Source: Sambucus nigra (Eukaryota; Streptophyta; Magnoliopsida; Dipsacales; Adoxaceae). Taken from it: 64,000 bases of DNA. The notes beneath the pieces are model-generated. The model saw only the letters and a list, made by a program, of their open reading frames with translations. It made no database searches and was not told the DNA's origin. The stretch's first letter is position 1. The number at the start of each line of letters is the position of its first letter. Both the position numbers and the translations under genes were made by a program. This document shows positions 12,785 to 25,916 of the stretch, in pieces. The stretch covers positions 268,383,111 to 268,447,110 of the forward strand of contig OX422219.1 in the NCBI GenBank assembly GCA_949130495.1, in the 5' to 3' direction.

Positions 12785-14388
12785 CTAGCATGTAACCCGC
12801 GCGATGCGCGAGCATAAATATAGCAAAAAAATTGGGAGATAATTGTAAAATATACATTGCATACAAAGGCTAGTTATTGTGGGTGAGTAAGGTACAAATT
12901 TAAAACTGAATGAACAATCATAACAATTATAATGATGCAGTTAAGCTTTTAAATAAATATAAAAAATATAATCAAGACTACACTTGGTGAAATAAGATGC
13001 ATTTGTATACATTGAATAAAGATGAAAACTAAATGGACAATACCTCCAGGTTGGAAGAAAATTGGACCTAAATAAATTTAAATTTCAAGAAAAAAGTCAA
13101 AGAACAAACACCCACTCAATGGATTTAACAAAAAATCACACATATAAAGATGACATGTACACATAAAGCTATGTATAAGATAACAAATTTCTTAATATGT
13201 GGAAAAAATGAAATATTACCAACAACTCGTAAAACCTTCAAAGAAATAAAAATAATCAAAACAATAGTATAATAAAAAGACTCAAGACTCCAATCAGTAC
13301 ATACACAAATAGGAATATACAAGCATTTATAGACGAAACCATTTTTGTAAATAATGCTATATAGGAGTTAAATGGACGAAGATAGGAACCATTATATAAT
13401 TTTGGATAATTTGAACTTGTGAAGGTACACTATATGGAAGTATGATACATAATAAAAACTAGTGTTCTAAAATGCCCGCCTAGGCTCGAGGCTTGAACGA
13501 AATGTCCCCCTTAAGCCTTTTACGGCTTACTCTTGGTAAAAGACTTAAAGTGCACTTTTTTTTAAAAAAAAAATGCTTTAGTGAAATGATATCGCCTTTT
13601 AAAGACTTTTAAAAAAAATGGACCAATATCTCATTTAAAATAATAAAAAGACAAATGATATCCCAAACCTCTCTTCCTCTCACCCAAAAAAGGCTCATTT
13701 TTCCCTTTTTTTTCTTAGTATTTAAAAAAATATTACTTTAGTTTGCATATATTGAGGAATATTTTAAGGTATGTACCATTTAAGTATTTTTAATACCCTT
13801 GTTATAGTTAAAAATATTAAAATATATTAAAAAGGGCCTAAACGTCTTTTCATGCCTTTTTACGCCTAACGCCCGCCTAGGCTTCTAAGACTTAAGACTT
13901 GGCTCTCACCCCTCGCATTTTTTAGAAACTTGATAAAGACTTTTCAAGAAGCCATTTATTTCTGTGTTCGACTATTGATTCCCTTGAGTGTAGAAAATAA
14001 TATTCATAAGATTTCATTTTTCAAACTTGTTTGCAGTTGGGTTGTAAAGAATGTAGCGGATGTGCATGATAAATCTTGTCTTCGAATATTTGAGGATACT
14101 AATATAAGGACAATTATCAATTGATAAGAGAGGTACATCGCATTGAATTATAATAGGATATGACAAAATGGAAAAATCGAGTTCTGCAAAAATGATAAGA
14201 AGAAAAGAGAAATGAAAGAGGGAAACAAGGAAGTAGATACAGGACATCTTAGATTTTCTAAGATTGCTGACACGTGGATTAACCATAGTTATAGGCTGCA
14301 CCTTAACAGAGGCATGAGAGTTTACTCATAGGAGTGACACGTGGAAACAGACTTAATTATAAGCTTCTGGTTTAAAGTATTTTATAGA
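12785..14388 (-). mobile_element. Non-autonomous Helitron, about 1.6 kb
   Basis: On the minus strand the element starts TCTATAAAATAC at 14388 and ends CTAG at 12785. The end is preceded by a GC-rich hairpin (CGCGCATCGCGCG) about 10 nt upstream of CTAG. The base before the start is A and the base after the end is T on that strand, the expected AT target. No Rep/helicase ORF is present, so mobilisation would need an autonomous partner. A 470-bp MITE-like insertion lies inside. Confidence 0.7.
13461..13930. mobile_element. MITE-like insertion rich in GCCTAGGC-type motifs
   Basis: The left end agtgttctaaaatgcccgcc and the right end ctcgcattttttagaaact are imperfect inverted copies. Both ends carry cccgcctaggc. 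I do not see a clear target duplication. The class is uncertain. Confidence 0.4.
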
Positions 14389-16320
14389 TAGTGAAATTTT
14401 CTATACTTCCCATTACACATCGATTTAACAAAATAGTTTACTTCTAATAATTAAATGAATACTTCAATAACCCTTTTAGATGTTGTTGCTGCCACCATAG
14501 TTTGTGTTGTAGATGAGGATGTTGTTATTTAGAGTCATACTATGAATTTTAAATAATTTTTTTAAGACCAATAATTGTTTATGTTATGGCGGATCTATGT
14601 CACAAGGCAAAATTAAATAGGCAAGTGAGACAATAAGTTGAATCCACATCACTTTTGGAGGAGAGAAGATTTTAGTACTCACATCATTATTCTATTATTT
14701 AATTTGACATTTCTAACCATCTCTTCTTTATAATCGCTTTTATTGCTAATCTTGACGGTTAAGGACCTATTACAACCATCCCTAACAATAACTTATCGGT
14801 TGCCTCTCTCCACATGTCGTTCTCCATACACGACCTTAACACTGGCGGTATAATGCTCATAACCACCGCTCTTCTTATCCTCATGTCTGACCCTTGATGT
14901 CATCTTATAGGATTGTGGTCCCTCCCCGTGGTTATATTTTATGGATTGAAATCCCCAACCTAGCTTTGTTGCGATTGTTGTTGTGTTTGGGACATACTCA
15001 ACATATCCGATGAATGTGGTTTATTCTTTCCTTTTTCCATTGTAAAATTGATCGCCTACTCAAAAAAATGTATTAAGCATAGAGATATAAAATTGAGGAC
15101 ACTAACAAACAGTATTTCACTCTTGATAACTAGACATAAACTTAATCATCTTGGTCAATTTAATAATCCTGTGTCTAATGTTAAGATGCTCGAAAGAAAA
15201 AATTGACTTTCAAAATCAATGGAACACACTTAAAGATTTTGTAATAAATTCAAATTTTCACAATTGGTGACATTAAAGTCTCATTTTATTTTGATTATTT
15301 ACTATGAAATGAGATCTTACAATCTGGTGTGCAGGGAATAATAAACATCAAACACGAATATAAAGAGGAACATTTTTAGGTATAAAAATAGTTATGTCAA
15401 ACATTATTCTCTCCATGCAAATCCCCAACATTCTGTTAATAGATAAGATTGCACCATTTTTATGATTAAGAAACAGTTATTCTCTCCCAAAGATGATGTT
15501 AACAAATATTGAAAAGCATGGGATAAAAAAATGGTGGAACATGAAGAGGGTGTGAGATAACATCAATGTTATCCATGCATCCAATGATGATGTCATAAAT
15601 AGAGATATGCTTCAATAAGGGCGCACTATGGAAAGCAAACCCAATAATGAAACATAATAACGGTGTTTTTTAACAGTATTAGGAAGATTCTCAGTGACAA
15701 AATTAAAAAGACAGGAATCGATGGGATCAACGGGTTATCATGTCTATTCATAAGTATTACGTGTAAAAAAAATGAAATCATGTCATTTGTGTTGAGTCGA
15801 GTTCGAAGTATGTCGTGTTTGTGTTAGATAAAAATTACACGTAGTCATGCCATTTAGTCTTGGCCCATAACTTGACCCCAAAAATACGAACACCCATCCC
15901 TATGTGAAGATGGGTTATGATGTTTATTAAGAGAATGAATAGACGTGACATTGATGTGTCAAATTTTAGTCAAATATTATCAAGGTAAGGTGTGACATAG
16001 TTTTCTCTAACCAAATTACATCTAGTATGTACATTATAATTGGTAATGACTATAATCTAATAATTATCCACTGATTTCTGATACCATTTTAAGATTTGAA
16101 AAACAAACATTAACACTAATGAGGTTTAGGGTACACATCAGAAAGTTTTGTACGAGAACCATAGAAGAAGCAAAACTAGTAAATAAATGAAATAAATATC
16201 TAACAACCATATCCAGTAGCAATCCTTAACAAACCACGTCGAATTATGGAATCGGCATTCTCTGAACCCTAGCAAACCAACGGACTGCGGGTGGCCCTAA
16301 ATTGGAAGTGTTCTTGGAAG
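14389..16320. other. AT-rich interior of the nested CACTA element, no gene seen
   Basis: No open frame resembles a known family on either strand. The sequence has no obvious internal repetition. Confidence 0.4.
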
Positions 16321-16895
16321 TATGGGTAGCCATGGGCCGAGCCTGGGCGGGCCGAGTCGGGTTTTGTCCAGTCCTGTAAATATTTGAGCAATCGCAAGCC
16401 CTCTCGGGCCTCATTATGTAGTCCTCTGCCCGCCCAAGTCTGGAAGCTTCTTGCTCAAGCTCGTTATCCTGGCCCGGATAAAGTTTTTTTTTCACTTAAA
16501 TTTTGTCGTGTAGCAAATTTATGACCCATTTTACTATTTAGCAAATTTATTTTAGAATGTACTCTTAATATTGAGAGTAAATAAAGCCTAAAATTGATAT
16601 TTCTAATTGTTATCCGTTTATATTATTTTTTGTAACTTTTAACCTTAAAGGAATAAAAACCAAAATAATATATATATATATATATATAATTAACATTATA
16701 TCTAATGCTTAGGCCTTGGGTCGGGGAGGGCTCAAGCGGGCCTAAGAATACATGCCCAAGACCGTCCATAAAAAAATCGGGCCTAAAAATTTTACCATGC
16801 TCGGTTCGCGGGCCTATTTAACTTACCAGAGCCCTATTTTTTTTATCGGGCGGGCTGGACGAGATTGGTAGGCCTCGGTCCTATGGCCACCCCTA
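16321..16895. mobile_element. hAT-like non-autonomous element with 8-bp TSD
   Basis: The termini TATGGGTAGCCAT (16321) and ATGGCCACCCCTA (ending 16895) are inverted relatives of the hAT-type end TAGGGGTGGC. An exact 8-bp duplication cttggaag flanks it (16313-16320 and 16896-16903). The interior is GC-rich at both ends (cgggc and gggcc motifs) and AT-rich in the middle with an (AT)n run near 16667. No transposase is encoded. Confidence 0.7.
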
Positions 16896-17525
16896 CTTGG
16901 AAGTATAAAATCCATTAAAAAATCAGTAAAAAATTAAATCCAATGTGCATCAAAACGTTTAACACCTGGCAGAAAATAATAAAAAAGAAACATTGAATTC
17001 AAACACTAAACCTAATTCAACATAAACCCCAAAACCCTTGATATTTAAGAGATAATGAATTTGTTGATCACGTTGGTCCCCTAAAATATGAAATGCTTAT
17101 CTAATTTCTCAGGAAGTAAAAAATTCACACCGTCCATGAAATAACTCGTTGTGTTTTGTTCAACAAATTCTTTTTGGGATTAAATTTTAAAGTCAACTGT
17201 ATTACCAATCATTGAAAACTAGAGGGTGGAACCAGTTCTATTTTTCAAACCTGAGATGCTTGAGAAGCTTCAAAAATTATTAGCAGGGAAGTTCCATTTT
17301 CCAAACTCTACATTTGAATTTCTCTAAATTTGATCAATAATTCTACTTTCAAATTTCTTATCCTTCTAATTCCCTTGGGACCTCCAATCCAAATTGAATA
17401 CATTTGTTAGTGAACAAGCAGAGACCCCTTAACAATGGTATGATTACATAAATAAATAGATGGAAATGTACGCACATACCTCTATGTGTTTACATAAATA
17501 ATATAGATATAGGTAAAGCTATTTA
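16896..17525. other. No gene seen
   Basis: AT-rich sequence between the two hAT-like insertions within the nested CACTA element. Short frames only. Confidence 0.4.
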
Positions 17526-18620
17526 TAGGGGTGGTAAACGGACGGATATAGAGCGGATACCATGCTATCCATATCCGTATCCTCTCTCTAGATGCACTAT
17601 CAATATCCATATCCGTATCCGCCCGGATAGTAAAAATAACTATCCATATCTGTATCCTCTCAAATTCCCAGGATTCAGATAATATCTATATCCGTTTACA
17701 TTTCATATCCATTGCAATTGACTTGCCTATTTTAACATGTAATATCAATACTACTGTAATAAAATATCAAGCTGAACTATTTAGGATCAACAAATTGATA
17801 TACCATTACATAATCAACAACTTAGAAATTAAAATCAATAATTTTAGCCATAACAATTATTTTATGCGTCTGTGTGCGTGTGTATTATTGTGTGCATCTG
17901 TGTGTGTTGTTGTGTGTGTCTGTGTGTGTGTGTGTTGTTATGTAAGTTTGCGTGTGTGTCATTGTGTGCATGTGTGTATTGGTGTGTGCTTGTGTGTGTG
18001 TGTTGTATGTGGGAGGTGTGTGTGTGAGAGAGAGAGAGATAGGAGAGGAGCTTACCATGTTAATAGTAGAAGGAAGGTTTCAGAGAAGAGTGTGTGCGGC
18101 GAAAATTAGGGAGAAAAAAAAAGGGTAAAATGAAAGAGAAATGTTTTAGGTCAAATATTTTGTTCGAGTTTGTTTCACCCGCTTTTTGTTCTTTTCTATT
18201 ATCTTTTTTCATATTTTTCTTTTCAAGCTATTCATTATCTTTTGACTTTTTAAAAAGTACTATTTCTTAATTTTTTTTAAATGAGTGAAAAGTGATGATT
18301 AATATTTTTTTGTTATATATTTATATTTTAAATTACATAAAATTAATATTATATATAACTAATATTAATAATAAATGATTATTAAATACAATATGAATAC
18401 GGATATTTAAAAAATGGATATCCATAAATATGGATACTCCATTTCGGATACGGATTACTCGTGTCGGATACACATACTATATGTATCCGTATTCGTTTTC
18501 CCAGATGTTTAACACACTATCCATATCCATATCCATATCCATTTTTTGGATAAATATTCGCAAAATTCGGACTCGAATATCAGACGGATTCAGATTTTCG
18601 AATATCCGTTTACACCCCAA
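17526..18620. mobile_element. hAT-like non-autonomous element, about 1.1 kb
   Basis: It starts TAGGGGTGGTAAACGGA and ends ATCCGTTTACACCCCAA, an inverted pair. The flanks gctattta (17518-17525) and gttattta (18621-18628) match at 7 of 8 positions. Both ends are rich in ggatat and atatcc words (for example tccatatccatatcc at 18520-18542) that can pair with each other. A degenerate TG-rich tract lies at about 17865-18040; the open frame across it is low-complexity. No transposase is present. Confidence 0.7.
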
Positions 18621-18628
18621 GTTATTTA

Positions 18629-19292
18629 TAGGTAAAAAAATTATGAAGAATTTAATGAGAGGGTACAGTGAGGTCATGATGATTGGCGCTATGTGAGAGC
18701 TTTATTTTGATGGTGGGTCCACCACCATAATTATTATCACCACTTGGCCCCACCTCCCATTCTACATCCTCATTATTGTTTCTTCTATTTTGGGATACTC
18801 CTCTGCTAGGATTGGATCCTTTAAACACGACATACATAGCCAAGTCATCGAGAAGGTAAAACTTCATATCAAGGATTTTATTTTCAACTTTGGTTTCTTC
18901 TCCCATGGAATTTTCTCAATGATAATGTTTTTTATCCTCGGTCTATTTTTTCTCGACCTTATGTGAGAGAACATATAGAGTGAGATAGGGATTTGGTAGA
19001 GAGAGAGCCCGGAGATATGCTTTTGGGATAGAGAGGGTTTGGTAGAGAATGAGCGGGCGATGAGAGGCAAATGGATCCAAAATAAAAAGTCACGACTTTT
19101 AGTATTTTTCTTCTCACTTAAAATTATGTCAAATGTGACATGGTTTCCGCATGCTTTTAAATCGAGCCAAATTTTAGCACATTTTTAAATCATGTCAGAT
19201 TGCAAAAAAAACTTTCTAGATTTTGGCACGGTTTTAAACTGTGACATATTCTTTGTGTGTAAGCGTGTAAGATTGACATTTTTGGTGTAGTT
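18629..19292. other. Right part of the nested CACTA element with subterminal repeats
   Basis: A minus-strand frame (18906-18652) of 84 residues is unrecognised and may be chance. From about 19130 to 19260 the cacggttttaaactgtg subterminal motif recurs, ending in the right terminal repeat at 19292. Confidence 0.55.
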
Positions 19293-19429
19293 ATTTTACA
19301 ACACAATTAACTCTATTCAAATAAAGTATCTAGAAACTATTTCAAGTTCAGGTTGTCATCCCAAATGGATTGATGTTTGGTAGAAGCAGCTAGGTCATCC
19401 AGGCTACTTGTTAGATTCTTTGGCACTGG

Positions 19430-22300
19430 TAAGAGGATTGACCATGGTTCATTATTAATATACTCTGAGTAAAACACTTGCTTAAGCTTTTCAAATGCAT
19501 AAAAAATGGTTCATCATTCATATAATCCTTGCTCTTCATCTTGGACAAGTTTATCATTATTAAACTAGTACCCGAATCGACTTTACAGGCACTTTTGTCC
19601 TTAACTCTAATGCAATGACAATAAAACACGACCTCTTTAAAACATATATATTTTAATTCAAAAAGTTTTTGAATTAGACCATAGTAAGTCATTTTTGCTT
19701 CAACGAAGTTTTTGCTTAGCACTCGCCCTAAAATACGTAAAAGCCTTATATGAAATTTCGATGTTTTATAACAACGTATTTTGCTCATACAACCTCGAAG
19801 AGAATACATAACCTTTCAATCGATACTTTATACTCGTATGCCATAAAATTGGGTTCAATGGCGAGATGATCAAGCCTGGACGTGGCATCAGCAATCTTCA
19901 ATAACTGAAATTATGGATTGCATAAGTTAATTAGATAAGTTTTAAATCTTGCAAATATATATCATTTAATAAGGGAAATTTGGCGTAATAATTTCCTCCC
20001 GTGACACTGAAAATCTAAATTCACTATTTGAATGTGGAACCGTTCTACATTTTTATTGTGCTCGGATGCATTATATTTTTTACATTGAATGACAAAATTT
20101 ATTAAGAAGGTAAAAGAGTATATGAGATAATAGTACAAAGTAAAATTACAACACAAAAATATTATATCCATTCATAGACATCTTCATGGGTTTCAAACAT
20201 ATAATGAGCCACCTTCTCATATTGTAAAGTTATCAGAGTAACTCGTTAGCCCATTACTCGAGTTGCTTTGGCAGTCACGATGTGATTTCAGTTGACCACT
20301 TTTGCGCACAAAAGTGTGAAGCAAAGGATAATCTGAATAATGTCCTTTTGCAAATCCTTATGCCTAGAGAAGTAATGATTGAACAACAAAAATACTAGTT
20401 GCATGATCACATGCCAATCGTGGAACTTACACTTTTGTAGATCATATGTGGCATAACTCACAATCCTCTATAAATTTGATGAAAAATTAGAGGAAACTTT
20501 CAAATTATGCAGTGTGTCTAAAAGAACCTTTTTTTCTTCGCTCCCAAGAGTATATGCAACAGAGGGGAATTATATTCCTCTTATTATTGTCTTCTTTCGA
20601 TCATAATTACGGCTTAATTTTCAACACTTTAAGGTCACGCCATACCTTTTTTGTATCATTATAATGACTTCTACTTAGACATGTGCTCACAATATGTTCG
20701 ATGATGTTCTTCTCGTCATGCATGATATCTACTACATGATGCTTGAGGTTATCCTTCCAATACGACAAGTCAACTAATATTGACCTCTATCTCACGCCTT
20801 TTTTTCTTGGATACATTCTCCAAAAGGGCCTTTTTATGCTTTACAATATTGAATTTAGGATTCTTCCTCGAAACATTAGATCCACATTTGAAATAGCTCC
20901 CTTTAATTTCTCAACCTAAAAGCTTTCTCAGAGGTAGCCTATGTTTGACCCCACCCGAAAAAATTAGAACTTTTATCAAATTTAAACCTATAATTGGTAG
21001 GAAAGAATCTCCTATGAGGATGATATATAATTTTTCCATTATCCTTGAGATGTTGAGATTTAGTTTCCTCTCCACAAATGGGACACACAAACTAACCGTG
21101 AACATTACAGGCTGATAATGTCCCATAATTTGGGAAATCATGAATTGCCCAAATAACAATAGATTTTAATGTGAACTCTCCTTGTTTGTTAAAGTCAAAT
21201 GCTTTCATACCCACTACCCACCAATCATTCAATTTTTCTACCAACAATTACAAGTATACATCAATGTCATCACTTGGTCCCTTTGGCCTAGGTATCAACA
21301 AAGACAACAAGAAAAATTATAGTCTCATAAACAACGAAGGAGGGGGAATTTACTGGTGCTAAGATCACTGACAATACACTTTGATTGGTGCTTAGATTTC
21401 CAAATAGATTGAACCCATCTATTGATATTTTCAAACTAATATTACATTGTTCATTGAAAAAATATGGGCGGTTAATATTTATGCTTTTCCAAGTTGTTGA
21501 CTAAATAGGATAATGCATGAGATTATCCCCTACTTCTTCCTTAGCGTGCCAAGTCATTGCTTACGCTATCCATGGTATTATGAAAAATCTATTCAACCTG
21601 GGACCAACGTGTAACTATTTTAATAATTTTGGATGCAATTTTGAAAGTGCGCTTCTCGTATCATTAGAACCATGCCCTGGCACATATTAAGGTTCTCCGC
21701 ATACCGGACAATGATCAATATTTTCATACTCTTTTTAGTATAGTATGGAATCATAATTGTAAACATCAATTGATTTATACTTTATTCCTAAAGATTTTAA
21801 ATTGTTCTTTATACTCTGATACTTATTTATAAGCATATTCTTTTAGGGAGCACCTTTACCCAGTTCAGAAAATCTAGTCATGCTATTTCCAGACAATAAA
21901 AAAATGGATCTTCAAACCAACGCTGGTATAAAAGGTTATTTCATCTTTGTCACAATTAGGGTACAATGGTTGGGTCAATTTGATTTTCAAAGTTGAGTTT
22001 TCATTATCAAGATTTATCCCAATACCGTCATGAGCAATAAAACCTCAACCAAAATATTCATTATCTTTTATATCACAATCCTCCTTGTCTTCCACCACAT
22101 AAACTACGTAAGCCTCGTCTATTAGATCATGTAACATATTATGCTCTATGGAGGGATCCTCTTATCCTTGCACCATTGTCCTACTTAATGATTGTAATGG
22201 AGGTTGTTCGGGTAAAAAGGGATAACATTTTTTTCCCGTGAAAAGCCCACACTCGATAATCGTCTTCCATACCCTATCTAAGCACATGTAATTTAATTAT
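19430..22300 (-). pseudogene. CACTA transposase TNP2 with C-terminal DUF4216, decayed
   Basis: Read on the minus strand from about 22.3 kb, TNP2 landmarks occur in the right order. They are a PLYPNC-type segment (about 21950), then SLGIKYKSIDVYNYDSILYW and CPVCGEPYVPG (about 21800-21680), then AMTWHAKEEVGDNLMHYP (about 21510-21560), then a VQSIWKSK segment, and a zinc-like CVPFVE..LNLNISR block (21159-20911). Downstream, 19809-19411 reads YYGLIQKLFELKYICFKEV, then NEPFF-type and VDSG segments, and ends in ..HGQSSYQ, matching DUF4216, which is normally fused to or follows TNP2. TNP2 is the catalytic transposase acting at CACTA termini. Many stops and frameshifts make it non-functional. It belongs to the outer CACTA element, into which the 9370-19292 element inserted downstream of this gene. 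Confidence 0.75.
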
Positions 22301-22389
22301 TTTTCACTCAAACACTTTACACAAACATAGACATGTTAGTAAACTCTTTATGATAATTAGTAATGGTACGTGAACCCTATTTGAAATTG

Positions 22390-24263
22390 ATAAAATCGTT
22401 CTTAGTGGGTATAAAGAATATGGAAAATATTTGTCATTGAACTTCACCAATTGATTTCTACAATAAAGGGGGTAAGATAAAGAATTTCAAAGGGAGAATA
22501 AAGGGTACAACCACTAAGAATGCCTATCAGGATGTAGACACCTTTTTCAAGGAGACAATCTTTAAGGTCCTTCTCAAGATAAAGGACAAACCAAAATCCT
22601 CCAAATATGGTAGGTGATCATAATGAAAGGGACACTCTATGCTACACATATCATCAAGATCACTCTCATAAAACTAAAAATTATAAGAAGCTCAACGCCA
22701 CCAAGAAGATCTTGTCCAGGTCGGCCTCCTTAAGGAGTACAATAACACTGATTAAACATGGTCTTCAGTTAGGTAAATGTTGTTCAAAAGAAAGACAATG
22801 GCTCCTTCCTTCCCTCCCTCTGGTATGATCATAGCCATTCATGGCTACACCTACACCAACCCATTGCAATGCATATGAAAGAAACTCCATGAGAGATTCA
22901 GAATCATAGCTAGTGTACAAGAATATTTCTAACTAGTTTTTGGCATCCTAGTCATGTCATTGAATTGTTAGGCAACCTTTGGCTCTTGAGCAACAAACCA
23001 ATCAGGTAGCCATTCCCTATAGGGACTAATTTTTGAATTTTTACGAGCCCTAAAACTCCCAAATAATGGAGCGATTTTGTTTTATTAAAAACCTATCTAA
23101 TGTTTGGTAATTTCTTGGTGTTTTGATGTTTCCTTTATAATGATAGGGATTAGATGCTCATTATTACTTTTAGTTAAGCAAGCTGATGGTTTTTCGTAAC
23201 ATGTTCAATCGGGTGAGATGTTTTATAACATGCTTTATCATGAAGATTTCTTTCGATCTCTACGTTTATGAAAGAAGTTTGCTTAGGAGCCAATCCTTAA
23301 TAAGTACGAATGAAAGGAGTTAGACTTTGATTAGTTGATTATATTCTCCTATGAAGACCTGATAAGAGTCAACCTCGCCCATAAGGATGTCTTAGTCCTC
23401 AGTCTATATGTGGCCAACTTCAACGTGAAGAGATAATAATTGATGAAGGAAGTTAATTAAAAAATATATATGCCAACTTAGTCACAACATCTAATACTTG
23501 GATACAAAACTCGACTTTATGATCATCTTTAATGGAAATATTTAAACACCACTAGGAAAAATTAAACTTCAAGTCAATGTCAACCGTGTAAATCACGAGA
23601 TTTAGTTCCACGTGATTGGATCAGAGTCACTCTACAATGCCATTTTGGGCAGCAGTTGGCTCCACACCATGAGAGACGTGCTTCATTTACTTCATCAAAA
23701 AATGAAGTCCATTACTAATTAGGGAATCATGGAAGTCAGGGTAAATGAAGTCACATCAAGGAGATTCTTTTTCACCGCTATCAATAAAAAATAATCCCAA
23801 TCCAAGAAGAGTCAAGGCAATGATGACTTAGAGGGTGAATAACCCAAATATCAATCAAAGGGAACTCAACTAAGGTAGGAAGAAACCAGACTAACCCTCG
23901 TCGAACATTCACATTATTCCTTTAGAGTGGTTATAACTAAATGATGTCTTTTTAATTGTCTCCAAATTTTTAAAAAAGAAAAGTTGAGAAACTCATTCTC
24001 TTCATCATATTGAACATCAATGTCTTCATTTGGCATCCTTATGATCTACCAGGCATTGACTCAGATGTTGCTTGCTACTGAATGCACATTGATCATTCAT
24101 GTCGTCCTATCAATCAAAATTCAAGGAAGTCATCCACTGATAAGGTCAAGGTATTTGAGGATTATGTTTAAAATCTTCCTCATGCCAACTCTAATAATGA
24201 GGTTTAATAGGTGAATTAGATTTTCGATACAATAGTGGTTAAACAGAAAACGTCAAGTAGAGG
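22390..24263 (+). pseudogene. Tat-type Ty3/gypsy gag and protease region, left half of a split element
   Basis: A gag zinc-binding remnant reads CYTYHQDHSHKTKN (about 22636-22677), the CxxH-type pattern of Tat gag (CxYHxDHGHxT). It is preceded by VLLKIKDKPKSSKYG, the usual linker. The protease region shows VKR..., then DEGS in place of the catalytic DTGS (about 23430). After that come KIKLQVNVN, FHVIGSESLYNAILGSSWLH and LHQKMKS (about 23556-23705), matching the conserved Tat protease C-terminal part. The coding sequence then reaches VVKQKTSSR, just upstream of RT, where a 30.3-kb insertion splits it. RT resumes at 54594. Numerous stops and frameshifts are present. Confidence 0.7.
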
Positions 24264-24905
24264 TGTAACACCCCGTAATTTTGAGGATTTAGAATTTAAA
24301 TATTTTTGGGAGAAATAAAAATATTTAAATTGGAGAAACTTAACTTTATGATTTGGAGAATTTATTTAAGTGGGAAGAATTATTTATATTTGGCGACTTT
24401 AAGTTAAATTGTTCGAATTAATGTGTGTCGTATTTTTTGAAGTCAAAATTGGAGAATGTTATAAAGTATTTCGGTTGACAATTCTGAGTGCGTGGTTGAG
24501 TCCAGATGGGTTAAGATAGTCAGAAAAGAGTACTCGGGGATAGTAATCGGGTCTCGGGGCAATTTTTGGGCATAGTTGGGCCCACATGGGGTGATTCGGG
24601 CCATTTTAATTAGGCCCATGTGGCCAAAAACGGGATTAGGGATTTTAATCCTAATTGGGGAACTGTTGAATGGTAGTTAACAATTCTAAACCTAGGGTTT
24701 GAGAGAGACACAGAGGAAACAAATTGGGGACCTTTTTGGAGACAAATTGAGGGACAAAGTGAGTGTTTGTCATCAACACCTTCTCCACGCCAACGGATCA
24801 GACTCTACGAACAATTAGAGGCAAGTGGTTAATAGTTGTGATTCTTAAATTGATGATAATAAATTCATACTATGGGAGGTTTAAACTAAAATTCATTTTG
24901 GGTGG
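24264..24905 (+). repeat. LTR A, plus-strand copy, first part
   Basis: The first 642 bp of a plus-oriented family-A LTR. It is interrupted by element B at ttttgggtgg and continues at 35749. It aligns over its whole length with the complement of 53945-54593. Confidence 0.85.
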
Positions 24906-25863
24906 TGTGACACCTCGCCTAATTAAATACCGGGTGATCAGTCCTTTATTAAATTATAACCATGGTCAACGGTTGGTTCATTCTTAGCATCACTGTCGCA
25001 AAAATAACTTTTCCAATTAAACACCATAAATAATTAAGCTAAGTGAAAAAACTATTTAAAGAGATCAATTTCCAAATTTAATTTAAAAACCAACATTTAA
25101 AACCTTTCATAATCCATAGTTTAAGAATCACCCAACAACTATAATGGAACATATAATCCAAGCAATTAAGCATCCACCTAATTAATTCCAACTTTAAAAA
25201 TTCAAAGGAAAAACATCCTGACATTAACAATCCCAAAGTATAAATACTGGAAATAACTGAGTCACAATCTCTGATAAAACCAACTGAATAATGGAAAGGG
25301 GCGACACATGCCCAACTAGATAAAATAAAACTAGAAGTGGAATCAATATTGAGATCGTCTAAGCAAGAGGCCTGCAACTCCCATCTAAGCTGCAGCACGT
25401 TCCTTCGAAAGGATCCTATGCAAGATGCCCCTGTGGCTGGTAACCTGAAATATATACATATAAATACAAGAGAGAAGAGAAAATAGGAAACGGGCCAGAG
25501 CCCGATTGTAAAACAGTTTAAAATTAGTTTATCAAGCATTTAAAATGCTTACCGGCTAATGCAACAATCACATTAGTGCGACACTCTCTTGAGAAAATTC
25601 TCACCTCTCTTCTAATGTGCACACCTACAGCACTACTACTGCTAACAGTTTAGCTTATCTTAAGTTACTCACAAGATTTCATGCCGAAAATTTCTAGTGT
25701 TAAGAAAATTAATTTTATTTAAAAGCAAAGTCCTCACATAAGCCTCATTTGATTATAAAGATTCTCAGTATTGCCTCAAACTTTTCAAACATTTATATCA
25801 AAGATGAAATAATTATTCATTATTTACCTACCTTTAGTCACAGTAGATAGTTTCCAAATATCA

Positions 25864-25916
<53 letters not shown>

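Noticed and set aside
17723..18109. 128-codon open frame rich in Cys and Val
   Set aside because: It is a translation of the degenerate TG tract inside the hAT-like element.
25078..25539. 153-codon minus-strand open frame
   Set aside because: It lies inside the 3' LTR of element B, matches no family I know, and the corresponding frame in the other LTR (33287-33072) is broken.
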